64,000 bases of DNA from an uncultured Amylibacter sp. (GCA_959347345.1 OY365738.1:1178001-1242000); one strand, 5' to 3'; shown: positions 1 through 10,211, counted from the first letter of the stretch. Notes: generated by a model not told the origin, from the sequence alone. Translations and numbers: made by a program.

Positions 1-571
1 CGGCTATTTTTAAGGCGCAAAGCGGCGTAGTCTCTGACGGTTTGAAAATCATCGCATTGCCACAAGCCAGCGCGGGCGCACCCTTCCAGCACGAAATCTG
101 CGTGGGATAATTCCACGCGCCAATGCCTAAACACACGCCCAAAGGCTCGCGTTTTGTATAGGCCCAGTTTTCACCCAACGGGATGTATTCCCCGCCCAGA
201 GCACCCGCCAAACCGCCGAAATATTCCAGTGCATCGGCGGCGGAAGTCGCATCCACATAAAGCGTTTCTTGCAGGGGTTTGCCCGTGTCTAGGGTTTCCA
301 ATTCGGACAATTCGCGGTTACGCTCGCGGATAATATCGGCGGCTTTGCGAAGGACGCGGCCGCGTTCCACACCGCTTTTCTGCGTCCAGATTTTCTGCGC
401 GATGGTCGCGCTGGCAAGCGCCGCCTCTATGATTTTGGGGGTGGCAGAATGCAGCCGAGCGATGGTTTCACCGCTCGCCGAATAAACGCATTCAATGGGC
501 TTGCCGTTGGCATCTTCGATATACGCGCCGTTAATATAATGGCTGGCTGTGGGTTGGGCGTTGTGGGGCAT
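1..571 (-). CDS. betB: Betaine aldehyde dehydrogenase, N-terminal 190 residues (runs off the left edge)
   Basis: This is the NAD(P)-dependent oxidation of betaine aldehyde to glycine betaine, the second step of choline oxidation, acting in the cytoplasm. The 190 visible residues carry typical aldehyde dehydrogenase blocks: LETLDTGKP near residue 91, GIGAWNYP near 149 and KPSE near 177, which contact the cofactor. The early stretch [17 protein letters not shown] is typical of BetB rather than other aldehyde dehydrogenases. The start is the ATG at 571, with an AAAGGA ribosome site upstream. The catalytic Glu and Cys lie beyond the edge. It fits functionally with the sarcosine oxidase operon at 40-46 kb. 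Another aldehyde dehydrogenase of the same subfamily is possible but less likely. Confidence 0.85.
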   Translation of the reverse strand, partial: MPHNAQPTASHYINGAYIEDANGKPIECVYSASGETIARLHSATPKIIEAALASATIAQKIWTQKSGVERGRVLRKAADIIRERNRELSELETLDTGKPLQETLYVDATSAADALEYFGGLAGALGGEYIPLGENWAYTKREPLGVCLGIGAWNYPTQISCWKGAPALACGNAMIFKPSETTPLCALKIA

Positions 572-648
572 GGGGGGTCCTTTGGTTTAGTTTTGTGGGG
601 ATAGTATGCAAATTTAATCGCGGTTGTAAAGGGGTGAAATGTTTTATT

Positions 649-1119
649 TTAGCCCGTCATTTGAACACGCATATCATCGGGGATTGGCGTAGATTTCTGC
701 CCGTCTGGTTGTAATAAAACCAGTTGGCTATCGCCTTTGGCATGGATTTGCCCGTTTGAATACACGGCATAATCCATCATAAAACTGGTGCGCCCAAGGC
801 TGGAAACCCGCGCCAAAACGCAATAGTCTTGGGGCAGGAAAATCGGGCGGATATATTCGGCAGAGGCAGTACGGACGACAAATTTCAAACTGGTCGGGTC
901 GCTGTAGGACAGCCCCAAATCCATCATATACATCACGCGGACGGTCTCAAACCAAGTCAAATACGCCTTGTTATTAACGTGGTTTAATGCGTCTAACTCG
1001 TCAAACCGCACGTAATCTTTTATCGCGATTTGCCAAGATTCTGGCAAGTCCAACGATGCGATTTGCGCCCGTGTCATCCGCCCGTAAGGAATTTTTTCTA
1101 GGGTCGTTTCCAGTGTCAT
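649..1119 (-). CDS. Hotdog-fold acyl-CoA thioesterase (4HBT/FadM-YbgC type)
   Basis: A 156-residue protein with the 4-hydroxybenzoyl-CoA thioesterase signature RFDELDALNHVNN at residues 38-50. The Asp and the HVNN segment form the active site of this family. A second conserved strand follows around IRPIFLPQDY. Members hydrolyse acyl-CoA or acyl-ACP thioesters in the cytoplasm; the substrate cannot be read from the sequence. About 35 residues precede the motif, a little longer than usual. It sits 39 bp downstream of yebC on the same strand and may be co-transcribed with it. Confidence 0.8.
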   Translation of the reverse strand: MTLETTLEKIPYGRMTRAQIASLDLPESWQIAIKDYVRFDELDALNHVNNKAYLTWFETVRVMYMMDLGLSYSDPTSLKFVVRTASAEYIRPIFLPQDYCVLARVSSLGRTSFMMDYAVYSNGQIHAKGDSQLVLLQPDGQKSTPIPDDMRVQMTG

Positions 1120-1157
1120 TCTAGGCTCGCCTTTTGTTAATCGTTACCGAAAAATAA

Positions 1158-1898
1158 CTACAACTCACTCATAACCTCGTCCGTCAAATCGGCATTAGAG
1201 GTCACGGATTGCACATCATCATCCTCTTCCAAGGTCTCTATCAATCGCATCAGCTTTTGCGCACCTTCCAAATCCAATTCGGTCAGCATATTCGCCTTCC
1301 ACACCAGTCGCGTTGATTCGGATTCGCCTAGCTGCGCCTCCAACGCGCCCGCCACCTCGTGCAAATCGTTGTCCGCACAATAAATATCATGCCCGGATTC
1401 AGAGCTGTCAACATCCTCCGCCCCTGCCTCTATCGCCGCTTCAAACACGGCATCACTGCCCGCGACCGCAAACGGATAAACCACCAAACCCTTGCGATCA
1501 AACATGAACGAAACCGCCCCCGTTTCCGCCAAATTCCCGCCCGAACGACCAAAAATAGCCCGCACGGAAGACGCAGTGCGATTGCGATTATCGGTCATCG
1601 TTTCAACGATAATAGCTATGCCACCTGGGGCATAACCCTCATACCTGATTTCATCGTAATTGCCGCCGTCCGTGGCCATAGCCTTGCTGATCGCACGTTC
1701 AATCACGTCCTTTGGCATGGAGTTGCCTTTGGCTTCTTTCACGGCGAGGCGCAGGCGTGGGTTTTTATCTGGGTCGGCTTCGCCCATTTTGGCGGCAACG
1801 GTGATTTCACGCGAAAGCCGAGAGAATAGTTTGGAGCGCAATTTGTCTTGGCGACCCTTGCGATGCTGGATATTTGCCCATTTGGAGTGTCCTGCCAT
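1158..1898 (-). CDS. yebC: YebC/PmpR-family DNA-binding translation/transcription regulator
   Basis: A 246-residue member of the YebC/TACO1 family. It opens with the invariant [18 protein letters not shown] and shows the conserved GYAPGG segment followed by a stretch on non-native repression of gene expression typical of the family. Proteins of this family are described as transcription factors or as ribosome-associated factors that help with proline stretches. An in-frame ATG lies 16 codons upstream, but the ATG at 1898 is chosen because the family starts exactly there and AAGGAA lies just upstream. The usual ruvCAB neighbours are absent. The C-terminus is acidic, as in other members. Confidence 0.92.
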   Translation of the reverse strand: MAGHSKWANIQHRKGRQDKLRSKLFSRLSREITVAAKMGEADPDKNPRLRLAVKEAKGNSMPKDVIERAISKAMATDGGNYDEIRYEGYAPGGIAIIVETMTDNRNRTASSVRAIFGRSGGNLAETGAVSFMFDRKGLVVYPFAVAGSDAVFEAAIEAGAEDVDSSESGHDIYCADNDLHEVAGALEAQLGESESTRLVWKANMLTELDLEGAQKLMRLIETLEEDDDVQSVTSNADLTDEVMSEL

Positions 1899-1965
1899 GT
1901 GGTTTTCCTTTTTGGTTTTGGAGTCGTTTGAGGGTTTATAGAACACGCGGGCAGATATGTAAAGA

Positions 1966-1997
1966 GTTGTTAGTTGTTAGTTATTAGTTATTAGTTG
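1966..1997. repeat. TTAGTTA-type heptamer array
   Basis: Four to five tandem copies of TTAGTTA/TTAGTTG occupy the 5' side of yebC, between it and the HEPN-motif gene. The same heptamer recurs at many gene ends in this window. The rest of 1899-2190 is AT-rich and contains a spaced inverted repeat GCATGG...CCATGC (about 2034-2065), but no gene that I can support. Confidence 0.85.
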
Positions 1998-2190
1998 GGG
2001 GTGGTTTGACAGGGTATTGGTTTTTACTATTGCATGGTAAGATTATTAATGTTATATTAACCATGCGTCGTGACCGCGTCGTTTTGCGGGTTCAAGAGCA
2101 ATCTTGACACGGCGTCACCTTTTCTTATCAGGAATTTCAATCAAGATATGCCCTCTGATTAGGTCTTTTAACAAAGATAGGATAAATATT

Positions 2191-3519
2191 ATGAGTGACG
2201 AAATTCCCCGCAGGGACGAAGTGATTTTACCAGATGTAAATGAGCATTCAATTATTTTTTTAGACGCATTGATGCAGGCTTTAAGAATAGATCGCGATAT
2301 GTTTCCTAGCGATGAAGAGATTAAGCAAGCGTACTCTAGCTTGCCTCAGCTACTTTCTGAGATACCGCTTGAATTAAGAGATGAAAATCTAGCACGCATG
2401 TGCGTAGCGGTTGCAAGTGGTCTTTTTGATGGTGGTATCAATTATGCATGGAATGCAGCAATTATTGAATTAAGAAATAAAGTCAGAATATTTAGCTTTC
2501 CCGCGATTAAACAAATTACTGGTAAAAAATTTGATGAAGAAAAACTCCTTTCTTTGAAAGATAAAGGTCTTCTTGATTTGTGTTTGAAGTTAAACCTTAT
2601 ATCCGAGCAGGGGGATTTTATACTGAATCAGTGCAGGGATATTCGAAATAATTTTTCAACTGCCCATCCAACACGTGGTAGATTAGATAAAAATCAATTT
2701 ATACATTTTGTTAATAGCATTAGTAAGTATGCTCTAAGTAGCGAAAAAAATGTTAGTGCAATAAATATGCGAGAATTAATTAATGCAATAAATGCCAATA
2801 GCTTTTCTGCTGAACGGCGTAATTCGTGGTGCGAAAAAATAAATAATACATACGAGGTACAAAGGGAAACCATATTTGAAATGCTGTATGGAATTTATTG
2901 TGATTTAAATAGAGAATTAGAAGTTCGTGAGAATTCTATTGCAATATGCGAACACCTGCGTGCTAAATTCACCCCATCTGTAAGATCTTTAATGATAAAC
3001 AAGCATCAAAATTATCAAACTAAAGGAAAAATGGATAAACACGCATTATCACGAGAATTTTTTGAAAGATTAGAATTGGTGGATTTGTTATCAGAGGCTG
3101 AGCAACATTCTATCTTTTCTAATGCGTGTAAAAGGCTTTTAGATGCTCATAATGGGGCTAATAATTTTTACAATGAACCGCCTTTTGCTGAGGATCTTGC
3201 TAAAATTGCAGAAGGTCAAGATATACCCGCTGCTACGCAAGCTGAATTTGTTGAAACTGTGTTAATATGCACCATTGGTAATGGCTACGGCTATTCGCAC
3301 GCAGCTTATCCTTATTATGAAAAAATGATACAGGAATTTTCTAACGAGGAAGTTCAAATAATGTTGGAACTACCTGAAGGCAATAGTGTCTTGGCTCAAA
3401 GAATTAAAGCACATCCTAATTGTAAAAGCAATTTTGCAAATACTGTCCGTTTGATTAACGCTAAAAGTGTCACGCCACAATCAAAATCTTATTTTGATAA
3501 ATGGTTGAAACCCCAATAA
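2191..3519 (+). CDS. HEPN-motif protein, possible defence RNase (uncharacterised)
   Basis: I do not recognise a named family for this 442-residue protein. Residues 152-159 read RNNFSTAH, which fits the HEPN RNase signature of an Arg followed by a polar residue and a His 4-6 positions later. It sits in a predicted helical context. HEPN domains act in toxin-antitoxin, abortive-infection and CRISPR systems, so an RNA-cleaving defence role is inferred, not shown. The gene is clearly AT-richer than its neighbours, with many AAA, ATT and AAT codons, a sign of recent acquisition. The ATG at 2191 is preferred over an in-frame ATG at 2104 because AGGA lies 8 nt upstream. No nucleotidyltransferase or antitoxin partner is adjacent. 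The gene is followed by a repeat fragment. Confidence 0.6.
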   Translation: MSDEIPRRDEVILPDVNEHSIIFLDALMQALRIDRDMFPSDEEIKQAYSSLPQLLSEIPLELRDENLARMCVAVASGLFDGGINYAWNAAIIELRNKVRIFSFPAIKQITGKKFDEEKLLSLKDKGLLDLCLKLNLISEQGDFILNQCRDIRNNFSTAHPTRGRLDKNQFIHFVNSISKYALSSEKNVSAINMRELINAINANSFSAERRNSWCEKINNTYEVQRETIFEMLYGIYCDLNRELEVRENSIAICEHLRAKFTPSVRSLMINKHQNYQTKGKMDKHALSREFFERLELVDLLSEAEQHSIFSNACKRLLDAHNGANNFYNEPPFAEDLAKIAEGQDIPAATQAEFVETVLICTIGNGYGYSHAAYPYYEKMIQEFSNEEVQIMLELPEGNSVLAQRIKAHPNCKSNFANTVRLINAKSVTPQSKSYFDKWLKPQ

Positions 3520-3529
3520 TTAAAAACAA

Positions 3530-3597
3530 TCCGTGAAGGCAAAGCCCGAAGGGCATCACTAACAACTAATAACTAATAACTAACAACTAATAACTAA
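3530..3597. repeat. Terminal fragment of the intergenic palindromic island family with heptamer array
   Basis: The stretch CCCGAAGGGCATCACTAA followed by TAACTAA-type heptamers is the same end found at the right edge of the islands near 40.1, 46.2 and 49.9 kb. Only the terminus is present here. The array contains the TAG stop codon (3596-3594, minus strand) of the anion permease gene, so the coding region ends inside the repeat. Confidence 0.8.
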
Positions 3598-5369
3598 AGC
3601 GGCCAAAACATCGGTATTAAAAAACTCGCCAACACCCCCACGCTGATATTTAACGGCACACCAATACGCAGGAAGTCCTTAAAACTATACCCGCCCAAGC
3701 TATACACCAACGTGTTCGTTTGATAGCCAATAGGCGTGGCAAAGCTGGCACTCGCCGATACCATCACGGCAATAACCAACGGGCGGGCATCCACCCCCAG
3801 CGTCTCTGCCAACCCAATCGCCACGGGCGTTACCACCACCGCCACCGCGTTATTAGACACCAATTCCGTCAAAACAGAGGTCATCATATAAATCAGCCAA
3901 ATCAGCAAAAACGGCGAAGCCCCCTGTAAAACAGGCAACAACGCCTTGACAATCAGCACAACCGCGCCAGAGTTCTGCAACCCCGCGCCAATCCCTAGCA
4001 TAGAAAATATCAGCACCAGCAACCGCCCGTCTATCGCGGCAAACGCCTCCTCTGCGTCAATGGAACGGCTGAGCAAAATCACCGAAACCCCCAAGGACGC
4101 CAGCGCGAAAATCGGCGCGACCCCGAACAACGCGGCACTGACTATTAACCCCAAAACCCCAACGACTATTGGGGCATGACCGCGGCGATAGGGACGGGCA
4201 ACAGGCTTGCTGATATCCACCATATTCAATTCCTCGGACAGCCGAGATATATCGCTGGGCGCACCTTCCAGCAGTAAAGTATCACCGATGCGAATGACTA
4301 TATCATCCAACTGGTCTTGCATATTCTGGTTCTTACGATGCAACGCCATGGGATACACGCCGAAATTCCGCCGCAAATGCGCCTGCCCCAGAGTCCGCCC
4401 GATAAGGCGACATCCGGGGGCGACCAACGCCTCTATAATCGTAGCCTCGCGGGACGATACTCTATCAACCAGACGCACATCTTTGCTGTCTTTTAAGCCC
4501 AATAATTCGGTCACCGCCGATTTTAACACCACGCAATCGCCGATTTGCAAAACCACTTGGCGTAGGTTTTTACGCAGGGACTCGCCGCCTCGCACGACAT
4601 CAATCACCCGTCCATTATCGCGTTTGAACGAATCGACATCAACCGCCAGCTCGCCAATTAACCCGCTATCTTCTGGAATTATGACCTCAGTCAAATAGCG
4701 CATATCGGTCTTATCACGCAGGAAATCGGACATGGAATTACGGCTCGGCAACAGCCACCCGCCAAACAGCCACAGATACACCGCGCCATAGCCGACCAGT
4801 ATAATCGCCAGTGGCGTGATTTCAAATAGCCCAAACGGGGCCAGCCCTGCCTCCTGCGCCACGCCATCCACCAGCAGACTGGTAGAGGTGCCGATTAGGG
4901 TACACATCCCGCCCAGAATGGCTATGTAAGACAGGGGAATCAGCAGTTTTGACGTGGAATAGCCAAAGGCGTGCGCCATCTGAATGACTATCGGAATCAT
5001 CAAAACGACAATCGGCGTGTTGTTCATAAAGGCGGAAGCTACCGCCGTGAAAGCCAGCAACGCGACCAAAATAAGGCGTGGATAGCTTTTGCCATAGGTT
5101 ATCATCACCCCCGATAAAAAGTTCAAAATCCCCGTGCGGACGAGGGCGGCGGATAAAACAAACATCGCGGCAATCGTCCAAGGTGCGGGGTTAGAGAAAA
5201 CGTTCAGCAAGGCGGGCAAGGGTAAAATCCCCAAAACCATCATTAAAACCGCGCCCGATAGGGCTATGACTTCGTTCGGATAGGTCTCGCGGATGAAGAA
5301 AACGAACATCCCCGCGACCAAACATAGCGCGACAATGGCATGCGAGCCGTTTGGTAGAATGTCAAACAT
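3594..5369 (-). CDS. SLC13/DASS-like anion permease with two TrkA-C domains
   Basis: A 591-residue inner-membrane transporter. Hydrophobic helices run from residue 5 to about 205 and again from about 395 to the end. They flank a soluble middle part with two RCK_C/TrkA-C-like modules (about 215-300 and 300-385), which commonly bind a regulatory ligand. The motif SAFMNNTPIVVLMIP and a late TELVSNNAVAVVVTP segment are the two inverted substrate and sodium hairpins of the divalent-anion:sodium symporter group. Relatives move sulfate, dicarboxylates or other anions; the substrate is not readable here. AAAGGA precedes the ATG. The stop codon lies in a heptamer array. Confidence 0.85.
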   Translation of the reverse strand: MFDILPNGSHAIVALCLVAGMFVFFIRETYPNEVIALSGAVLMMVLGILPLPALLNVFSNPAPWTIAAMFVLSAALVRTGILNFLSGVMITYGKSYPRLILVALLAFTAVASAFMNNTPIVVLMIPIVIQMAHAFGYSTSKLLIPLSYIAILGGMCTLIGTSTSLLVDGVAQEAGLAPFGLFEITPLAIILVGYGAVYLWLFGGWLLPSRNSMSDFLRDKTDMRYLTEVIIPEDSGLIGELAVDVDSFKRDNGRVIDVVRGGESLRKNLRQVVLQIGDCVVLKSAVTELLGLKDSKDVRLVDRVSSREATIIEALVAPGCRLIGRTLGQAHLRRNFGVYPMALHRKNQNMQDQLDDIVIRIGDTLLLEGAPSDISRLSEELNMVDISKPVARPYRRGHAPIVVGVLGLIVSAALFGVAPIFALASLGVSVILLSRSIDAEEAFAAIDGRLLVLIFSMLGIGAGLQNSGAVVLIVKALLPVLQGASPFLLIWLIYMMTSVLTELVSNNAVAVVVTPVAIGLAETLGVDARPLVIAVMVSASASFATPIGYQTNTLVYSLGGYSFKDFLRIGVPLNISVGVLASFLIPMFWPL

Positions 5370-5395
5370 TAGGGGGTTTCCTTTGGGGTTTGTTT

Positions 5396-6382
5396 TTATT
5401 CCTCAATCGCCCGTCCGTCCCATTGATTTTTATTTATTTTATTTTTTCTTGAACTATGAAAATCAAGGATTAGTTCAATGTAATCCTTAAAATCACTGTT
5501 TGCATCAGCCAATCTGTTGGCAGTGTTCCAATCCACCTCTGCCTTTTCTTTGGCTGGGATTAAAACTTGGCTATCCGAAGGAGTCTTAACGTTTAATTCA
5601 ATAACGCCGATGCCGTGCAGGTTGGCAAGAATACGTAGCTCACTAATCGCGTCACCTCCGACCTCAGCGGCAACAAGATAGCCAAAATGTGCCCAAGAGG
5701 AATTGGTAACTGCCTGCAAAAAACATTCTCGTGCATTAGATTGGTTAATTATTACTTTAACCTCAAAAGACCATAGTCGCGCCTTTTTATTAGAATAAAA
5801 CGCTGCACATTCTTTTATTTCAGGAATCCAATCTTGGCTTAAAATCTCTAAACCAACAACATCAGGGTGCAACCATTTATTAGCCCCCTTCTTTGTAATC
5901 CTAGACCGACTTTCATTAATACGTTTGCTATAGACTGTTGCATCGTCCGAAAGCAAATAATCCATCAATATTTGATATAATCTAAATTCGGGATTATCAT
6001 TCCCTTTTTTCTCATCCGTGCCTGTGGGTTGTGCCTTTTCTTTTATTTTATCTGCACCTGTGGCTTGCTCTTCTTCTGCTTTTTCAACCTCTTCAGCACC
6101 ACTTACCGCCGTATAATAAAATTTGCGCGGGCGACCCTCTGTCGTTTTTATTTCAGAGTAACTTGCCTTTATGAATTTAGGCTGTATCTCAGAAGCAATT
6201 TGCGCGATAAGGGCTTCATCGGTATCAAGCGGAACAAGCTGTGCTCGAGATTTTCTGCGCTTTTCTTCCGATTCCTCTGGGAATTTTTTAAAAATTAATT
6301 CTGCAATTTCACTTGCGATAAATCTTTTCTCTGGATTTTCTTTTAAGCATTCAAAAGTGAATCTTCTTATATTAAACTTCAT
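5396..6382 (-). CDS. HrgA-like protein (COG2958 type), possible PD-(D/E)XK nuclease
   Basis: A 328-residue AT-rich gene. The N-terminal 45 residues (FTFECLKENPEKRFIASEI) look like a winged-helix DNA-binding module. A charged linker follows (about 90-130), then a C-terminal domain with KWLHPDVVGLE and, about 45 residues on, WSFEVKV. That spacing fits a PD-(D/E)XK nuclease core. The family name comes from a Helicobacter gene next to a restriction system, and function is not established. No methylase is beside it. Together with the HEPN-motif gene it suggests a small accessory or defence patch around the permease gene. Confidence 0.6.
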   Translation of the reverse strand: MKFNIRRFTFECLKENPEKRFIASEIAELIFKKFPEESEEKRRKSRAQLVPLDTDEALIAQIASEIQPKFIKASYSEIKTTEGRPRKFYYTAVSGAEEVEKAEEEQATGADKIKEKAQPTGTDEKKGNDNPEFRLYQILMDYLLSDDATVYSKRINESRSRITKKGANKWLHPDVVGLEILSQDWIPEIKECAAFYSNKKARLWSFEVKVIINQSNARECFLQAVTNSSWAHFGYLVAAEVGGDAISELRILANLHGIGVIELNVKTPSDSQVLIPAKEKAEVDWNTANRLADANSDFKDYIELILDFHSSRKNKINKNQWDGRAIEE

Positions 6383-6405
6383 CTCAACTCTCCTTTATAG
6401 TTGTT

Positions 6406-7233
6406 TTATCGCCCGACCTTACCAGCTTTATCTGCTTTGTCAATAGGTGGGGTTTTCATTTTATTCGGGTTTGCATCCCACTCTGCCAAAATCGCCAGTG
6501 CGTCCTCCGCCGTTTCCACATATTGAAACAAATCCAGCGATTCGGGGGCAACCGTCCCCGCCGCCACCAGTGCGTCAAAATTAATCAAACCTTCCCAGAA
6601 TTCCCTGCCAAACAGCAAAATAGGCAACCGAGCCATCCGCTCTGTCTGCACCAAAGTCAGTGTTTCAAACAATTCATCCAGCGTGCCAAACCCGCCCGGA
6701 AAAACCACAACCGCCTTTGCCCGCAATAAAAAATGAAACTTGCGCGTGGCGAAATAATGGAAATTAAAACACAAATCAGGGGTGCAATAAGCATTCGGTG
6801 TAGCCTCAAACGGCAGGACTATGTTTAATGATATTGACCGCCCGCCTGCCTCTTTCGCGCCGCGATTGCCTGCCTCCATCACGCCCGGACCACCGCCTGT
6901 GACGATGACGTTTTCGCCCCCATTGCTTTGCTTGGTCAGCATAAAAGCAAACCGCCGAGCCTGTTCGTAATAGGCAGTAAGCCGTTTCTGACCGTCGGTT
7001 TTGGGCGTTTGTTCGGGGGGCAAAACCTTTGCCCCGCCAAATAAAACAACCGTGGATTTAATCCCCTGCGCCACTAATTCCATTTCTGGCTTTAACATCT
7101 CCATATAAATCCGCAGAGCCCGCAAGTCCTCTCTTGCCAGAAAATCCGCATCCTGAAACGCCAAACGATAGCTGGGGGAGTGCGTTTGTTCATTCGGTTG
7201 TTCATTCGGTAAGGTCGTTTGCTTGAGCGTCAT
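6406..7233 (-). CDS. LOG-family protein (TIGR00730-type nucleotide phosphoribohydrolase)
   Basis: A 275-residue Rossmann-fold protein with both LOG signatures: GGGPGVMEAGNRGAKEAGG near the middle, and PGGFGTLDELFETLTL, which carries the catalytic Arg/Glu region of this family. LOG proteins remove the ribose 5'-phosphate from cytokinin-type or other purine nucleotides in the cytoplasm. The bacterial role is often unknown. The N-terminus has a small repeat (NEQPNEQ) and the C-terminus a lysine-rich tail. The gene is divergent from dapD, with about 120 bp between them. Confidence 0.85.
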   Translation of the reverse strand: MTLKQTTLPNEQPNEQTHSPSYRLAFQDADFLAREDLRALRIYMEMLKPEMELVAQGIKSTVVLFGGAKVLPPEQTPKTDGQKRLTAYYEQARRFAFMLTKQSNGGENVIVTGGGPGVMEAGNRGAKEAGGRSISLNIVLPFEATPNAYCTPDLCFNFHYFATRKFHFLLRAKAVVVFPGGFGTLDELFETLTLVQTERMARLPILLFGREFWEGLINFDALVAAGTVAPESLDLFQYVETAEDALAILAEWDANPNKMKTPPIDKADKAGKVGR

Positions 7234-7357
7234 TGTGGGTTCTTTATTTTGGGGCGGGGGGCTTCTTGGGGGCTTGCGGTTTTGTCGTTTTCCTCTATAC
7301 CATGCAAATATACCATGCTAATCAGCAAATAAAAAGCCACAAATGAAGGAGGCAACA

Positions 7358-8206
7358 ATGACCCTAAATGCGAACCTAGACACGAACCTAGACGGACTGG
7401 AAACCCTGATTGAAACCGCGTGGGATAACCGCGATGCGCTAACGCCAGAGACTAAGGGCGATACCCGCGATGCCGTGATGGCGACACTGGACGCGCTGGA
7501 TAAGGGTGTTTTGCGTGTGGCAGAGCCTCGCGGTGGCGATTGGCACGTTAACCAATGGGCGAAAAAGGCGGTTTTATTAAGTTTCCGCCTGAATGATATG
7601 TCCGTGCAAACGGGGGCTGCGCAAGGTGGCAACTGGTGGGATAAGGTGGATTCAAAGTTCAAAAACTGGGGTGCGAGCGAATTCCGCACGGCTGGATTTC
7701 GCGCCGTTATGGGCAGTATTGTGCGTAAATCGGCGTATATCGCGCCTGGGGCGGTGCTGATGCCCAGCTTTGTTAATCTGGGGGCGTATGTGGATAGCGG
7801 GACTATGGTGGATACTTGGGCCAGCGTTGGGTCTTGTGCGCAAATCGGCAAAAATGTGCATTTGTCTGGTGGCGTGGGGATTGGCGGGGTTTTGGAACCG
7901 ATGCAGGCGGGGCCGACTATTATTGAAGACGGGTGCTTTATCGGGGCACGGTCGGAGGTGGTGGAAGGCGTTGTGGTACGCGCGGGTGCGGTTTTGGGGA
8001 TGGGTGTGTATATCGGGCAATCCACCAAGATTTTTGACCGCGAGAGTGGCGAGGTTTCTTACGGCGAAGTGCCAGCGGGGGCGGTAGTTGTGGCGGGCTC
8101 TTTACCCTCCAAATCCGGGGTTTCGTTGTATTGCGCGGTGATAGTCAAACGGGTGGATGAAAAAACGCGGGCAAAGACGAGTATCAATGCGTTGCTGAGG
8201 GATTAG
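7358..8206 (+). CDS. dapD: 2,3,4,5-tetrahydropyridine-2,6-dicarboxylate N-succinyltransferase
   Basis: The enzyme transfers succinate from succinyl-CoA to tetrahydrodipicolinate in the succinylase branch of lysine and meso-diaminopimelate synthesis. The 282-residue protein shows the left-handed beta-helix hexapeptide pattern from about residue 110 ([20 protein letters not shown]) and the conserved [12 protein letters not shown] segment. A start at 7343 is possible, but the ATG at 7358 is chosen because AGGAGG lies 8 nt before it. Length is normal for the family. It is followed by ilvD after a spacer of low-complexity repeat. Confidence 0.93.
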   Translation: MTLNANLDTNLDGLETLIETAWDNRDALTPETKGDTRDAVMATLDALDKGVLRVAEPRGGDWHVNQWAKKAVLLSFRLNDMSVQTGAAQGGNWWDKVDSKFKNWGASEFRTAGFRAVMGSIVRKSAYIAPGAVLMPSFVNLGAYVDSGTMVDTWASVGSCAQIGKNVHLSGGVGIGGVLEPMQAGPTIIEDGCFIGARSEVVEGVVVRAGAVLGMGVYIGQSTKIFDRESGEVSYGEVPAGAVVVAGSLPSKSGVSLYCAVIVKRVDEKTRAKTSINALLRD

Positions 8207-8270
8207 AGGTGAATTGACAATTCACAATTAATCCCTAATAATTACCCCTTAACAATTCATAATAAAGGAA
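8207..8270. repeat. AATTCACAATTC-type low-complexity spacer between dapD and ilvD
   Basis: The short gap holds GAATTGACAATTCACAATTAA and similar steps related to the second low-complexity repeat family found near 55 and 61 kb. An AAAGGA ribosome site for ilvD follows. Confidence 0.5.
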
Positions 8271-8277
8271 CTCCCCA

Positions 8278-10119
8278 ATGATCCCCTATCGCTCCCGCAC
8301 AACAACCCACGGCCGTAACATGGCTGGCGCACGCGCTCTTTGGCGCGCCACAGGCATGACCGACCAAGACTTTGACAAACCCATCATCGCGGTCGTCAAT
8401 TCCTTTACCCAATTCGTCCCGGGCCATGTTCATCTAAAAGACATCGGGCAACTGGTCGCTCGCGAAATAGAAGCCGCAGGCGGGGTTGCCAAAGAATTTA
8501 ACACAATCGCCGTGGATGATGGGATAGCCATGGGGCATGACGGCATGCTCTATTCCCTGCCCAGCCGCGAGGTCATCGCCGACAGCGTGGAATACATGGT
8601 CAATGCCCATTGCGCCGATGCTCTGGTCTGTATCTCAAACTGCGATAAAATCACGCCTGGGATGATGATGGCGGCGGCTCGGCTGGATTTGCCGTGCTTG
8701 TTCGTGTCTGGCGGACCGATGGAGGCTGGCAAAGTCGATATGGACGGCGACCTTGTCTCCGTTGATTTGGTGGATGCGATGGTGGAGGCCGCAAACCCCG
8801 ACCGCACAGATGCCGAAGTCCTAGCATACGAGGAATCCGCCTGCCCGACTTGCGGGTCGTGTTCGGGCATGTTCACCGCCAATTCTATGAACTGCTTGGC
8901 AGAGGCTTTGGGGTTGGCTCTGCCCGGCAACGGGTCAACTCTGGCAACCCATACCGCGCGGGAAGCCCTGTTTCGCAGGGCTGGAAGGCGGATTGTGGAG
9001 CTAACCCGCGATTACTATGAAAACGGCAATACCTCCGTGTCCGCACGGGGTATCGCCACGAAAGCCGCCTTTGAAAACGCGATGCGCCTTGATATCGCGA
9101 TGGGCGGTTCCACCAATACTATCCTGCATCTTTTGGCAATAGCGCACGAGGGCGAAGTGGATTTCACCCTTGATGATATTGACCGATTGTCGCGTTCTAC
9201 CCCGTGTTTGTGCAAAGTCGCGCCCGCCGTGGCGAATGTTCATATGGAGGACATCCACCGCGCGGGCGGTATTTTTGCTCTGCTGGGGGAATTGGCACGG
9301 GCTGGATTGCTGCATACCGAAACGCCGACCGTGCATAGCGCGACTATGGCGGAGGCTATTGCCAAGTGGGATATCACCCAAAGCAACGACCCTGCGGTTG
9401 CCGAATTCTATCGCGCCGCGCCCGGTGGTGTTCGCACGGTGGAGGCGTTTTCTCAATCCCGCCTATACAAAGATTTGGATAAAGACCGCGCGAATGGCGT
9501 TATCCGTGCGGGCGAGCATGCTTTTTCTGCTGAGGGCGGATTGGCGGTGCTTTACGGCAATATCGCGCTGGAAGGGTGCGTTGTGAAAACCGCGGGCGTG
9601 GATGAATCCATCCATCGTTTCAGTGGCCCCGCCCGTGTGTGTGAAAGTCAGGAGGAGGCAGTCAATCGCATTCTCAGCAAAGACATAAAGGCGGGGGATG
9701 TTGTGATTATCCGTTATGAGGGACCGCGTGGCGGACCAGGAATGCAGGAAATGCTGTATCCCACTTCGTATTTGAAATCCATGCGGTTGGGGGCGGTTTG
9801 TGCGTTAATAACGGACGGGCGGTTTTCGGGGGGGACCTCTGGTTTGTCCATCGGGCATGTGTCGCCAGAGGCTGGCGAAGGCGGGGCGATTGGGCTGATA
9901 CAGGAGGGCGATGTGATAGAGATTGACATACCCGCGCGGACGATAAATGTGGCGTTATCGGCTGGGGAATTGGACGCTCGGCGGGTTGCTATGGATGCTT
10001 TGGGTTCGGCTGGATGGCAACCTGCCGAGCCACGCAAACGCCGCGTATCAAGGGCGTTGCGGGTGTATGCCGCCCATGTTGGCAATGCGTCGCAAGGGGC
10101 GGTGCGTTTAGAACCATAG
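8278..10119 (+). CDS. ilvD: Dihydroxy-acid dehydratase
   Basis: An iron-sulfur dehydratase that makes 2-keto acids from dihydroxy acids in valine, leucine, isoleucine and pantothenate synthesis. The 613-residue protein has the full family length. Cluster-ligand cysteines are visible in [11 protein letters not shown] (about residue 120) and [17 protein letters not shown] (about residue 193). The C-terminal lid carries [15 protein letters not shown], including the conserved Ser region of the active site. AAAGGA lies 9 nt before the ATG. A strong hairpin (10125-10173) directly follows the stop codon and probably ends transcription. Confidence 0.95.
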   Translation: MIPYRSRTTTHGRNMAGARALWRATGMTDQDFDKPIIAVVNSFTQFVPGHVHLKDIGQLVAREIEAAGGVAKEFNTIAVDDGIAMGHDGMLYSLPSREVIADSVEYMVNAHCADALVCISNCDKITPGMMMAAARLDLPCLFVSGGPMEAGKVDMDGDLVSVDLVDAMVEAANPDRTDAEVLAYEESACPTCGSCSGMFTANSMNCLAEALGLALPGNGSTLATHTAREALFRRAGRRIVELTRDYYENGNTSVSARGIATKAAFENAMRLDIAMGGSTNTILHLLAIAHEGEVDFTLDDIDRLSRSTPCLCKVAPAVANVHMEDIHRAGGIFALLGELARAGLLHTETPTVHSATMAEAIAKWDITQSNDPAVAEFYRAAPGGVRTVEAFSQSRLYKDLDKDRANGVIRAGEHAFSAEGGLAVLYGNIALEGCVVKTAGVDESIHRFSGPARVCESQEEAVNRILSKDIKAGDVVIIRYEGPRGGPGMQEMLYPTSYLKSMRLGAVCALITDGRFSGGTSGLSIGHVSPEAGEGGAIGLIQEGDVIEIDIPARTINVALSAGELDARRVAMDALGSAGWQPAEPRKRRVSRALRVYAAHVGNASQGAVRLEP

Positions 10120-10124
10120 GGCGC

Positions 10125-10173
10125 GGTCTTTTGCTAGTAGCCCCCCCGCAAGCGGAGGGCATAGCAAAAGCCC
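10125..10173 (+). terminator. Hairpin downstream of ilvD related to the island family (GGTCTTTTG...CAAAAGCCC)
   Basis: GGTCTTTTGCTA pairs with TAGCAAAAGCCC with one mismatch, and an inner stem of C and G runs closes the loop. It begins 5 bp after the ilvD stop. It is the same hairpin type as in the intergenic islands (for example 38711-38760), but without the rest of the island. There is no long T tract, so termination is inferred from position and stability. Confidence 0.6.
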
Positions 10174-10211
10174 CATGTGTGCTTGGCAAGATTCGCGTGG
10201 ATAATGGGGGC

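Noticed and set aside
7318..8028. 236-codon minus-strand ORF over dapD
   Set aside because: It is rich in Pro, Thr and Ser, as typical of shadow frames, and lies opposite a complete dapD with beta-helix repeats.
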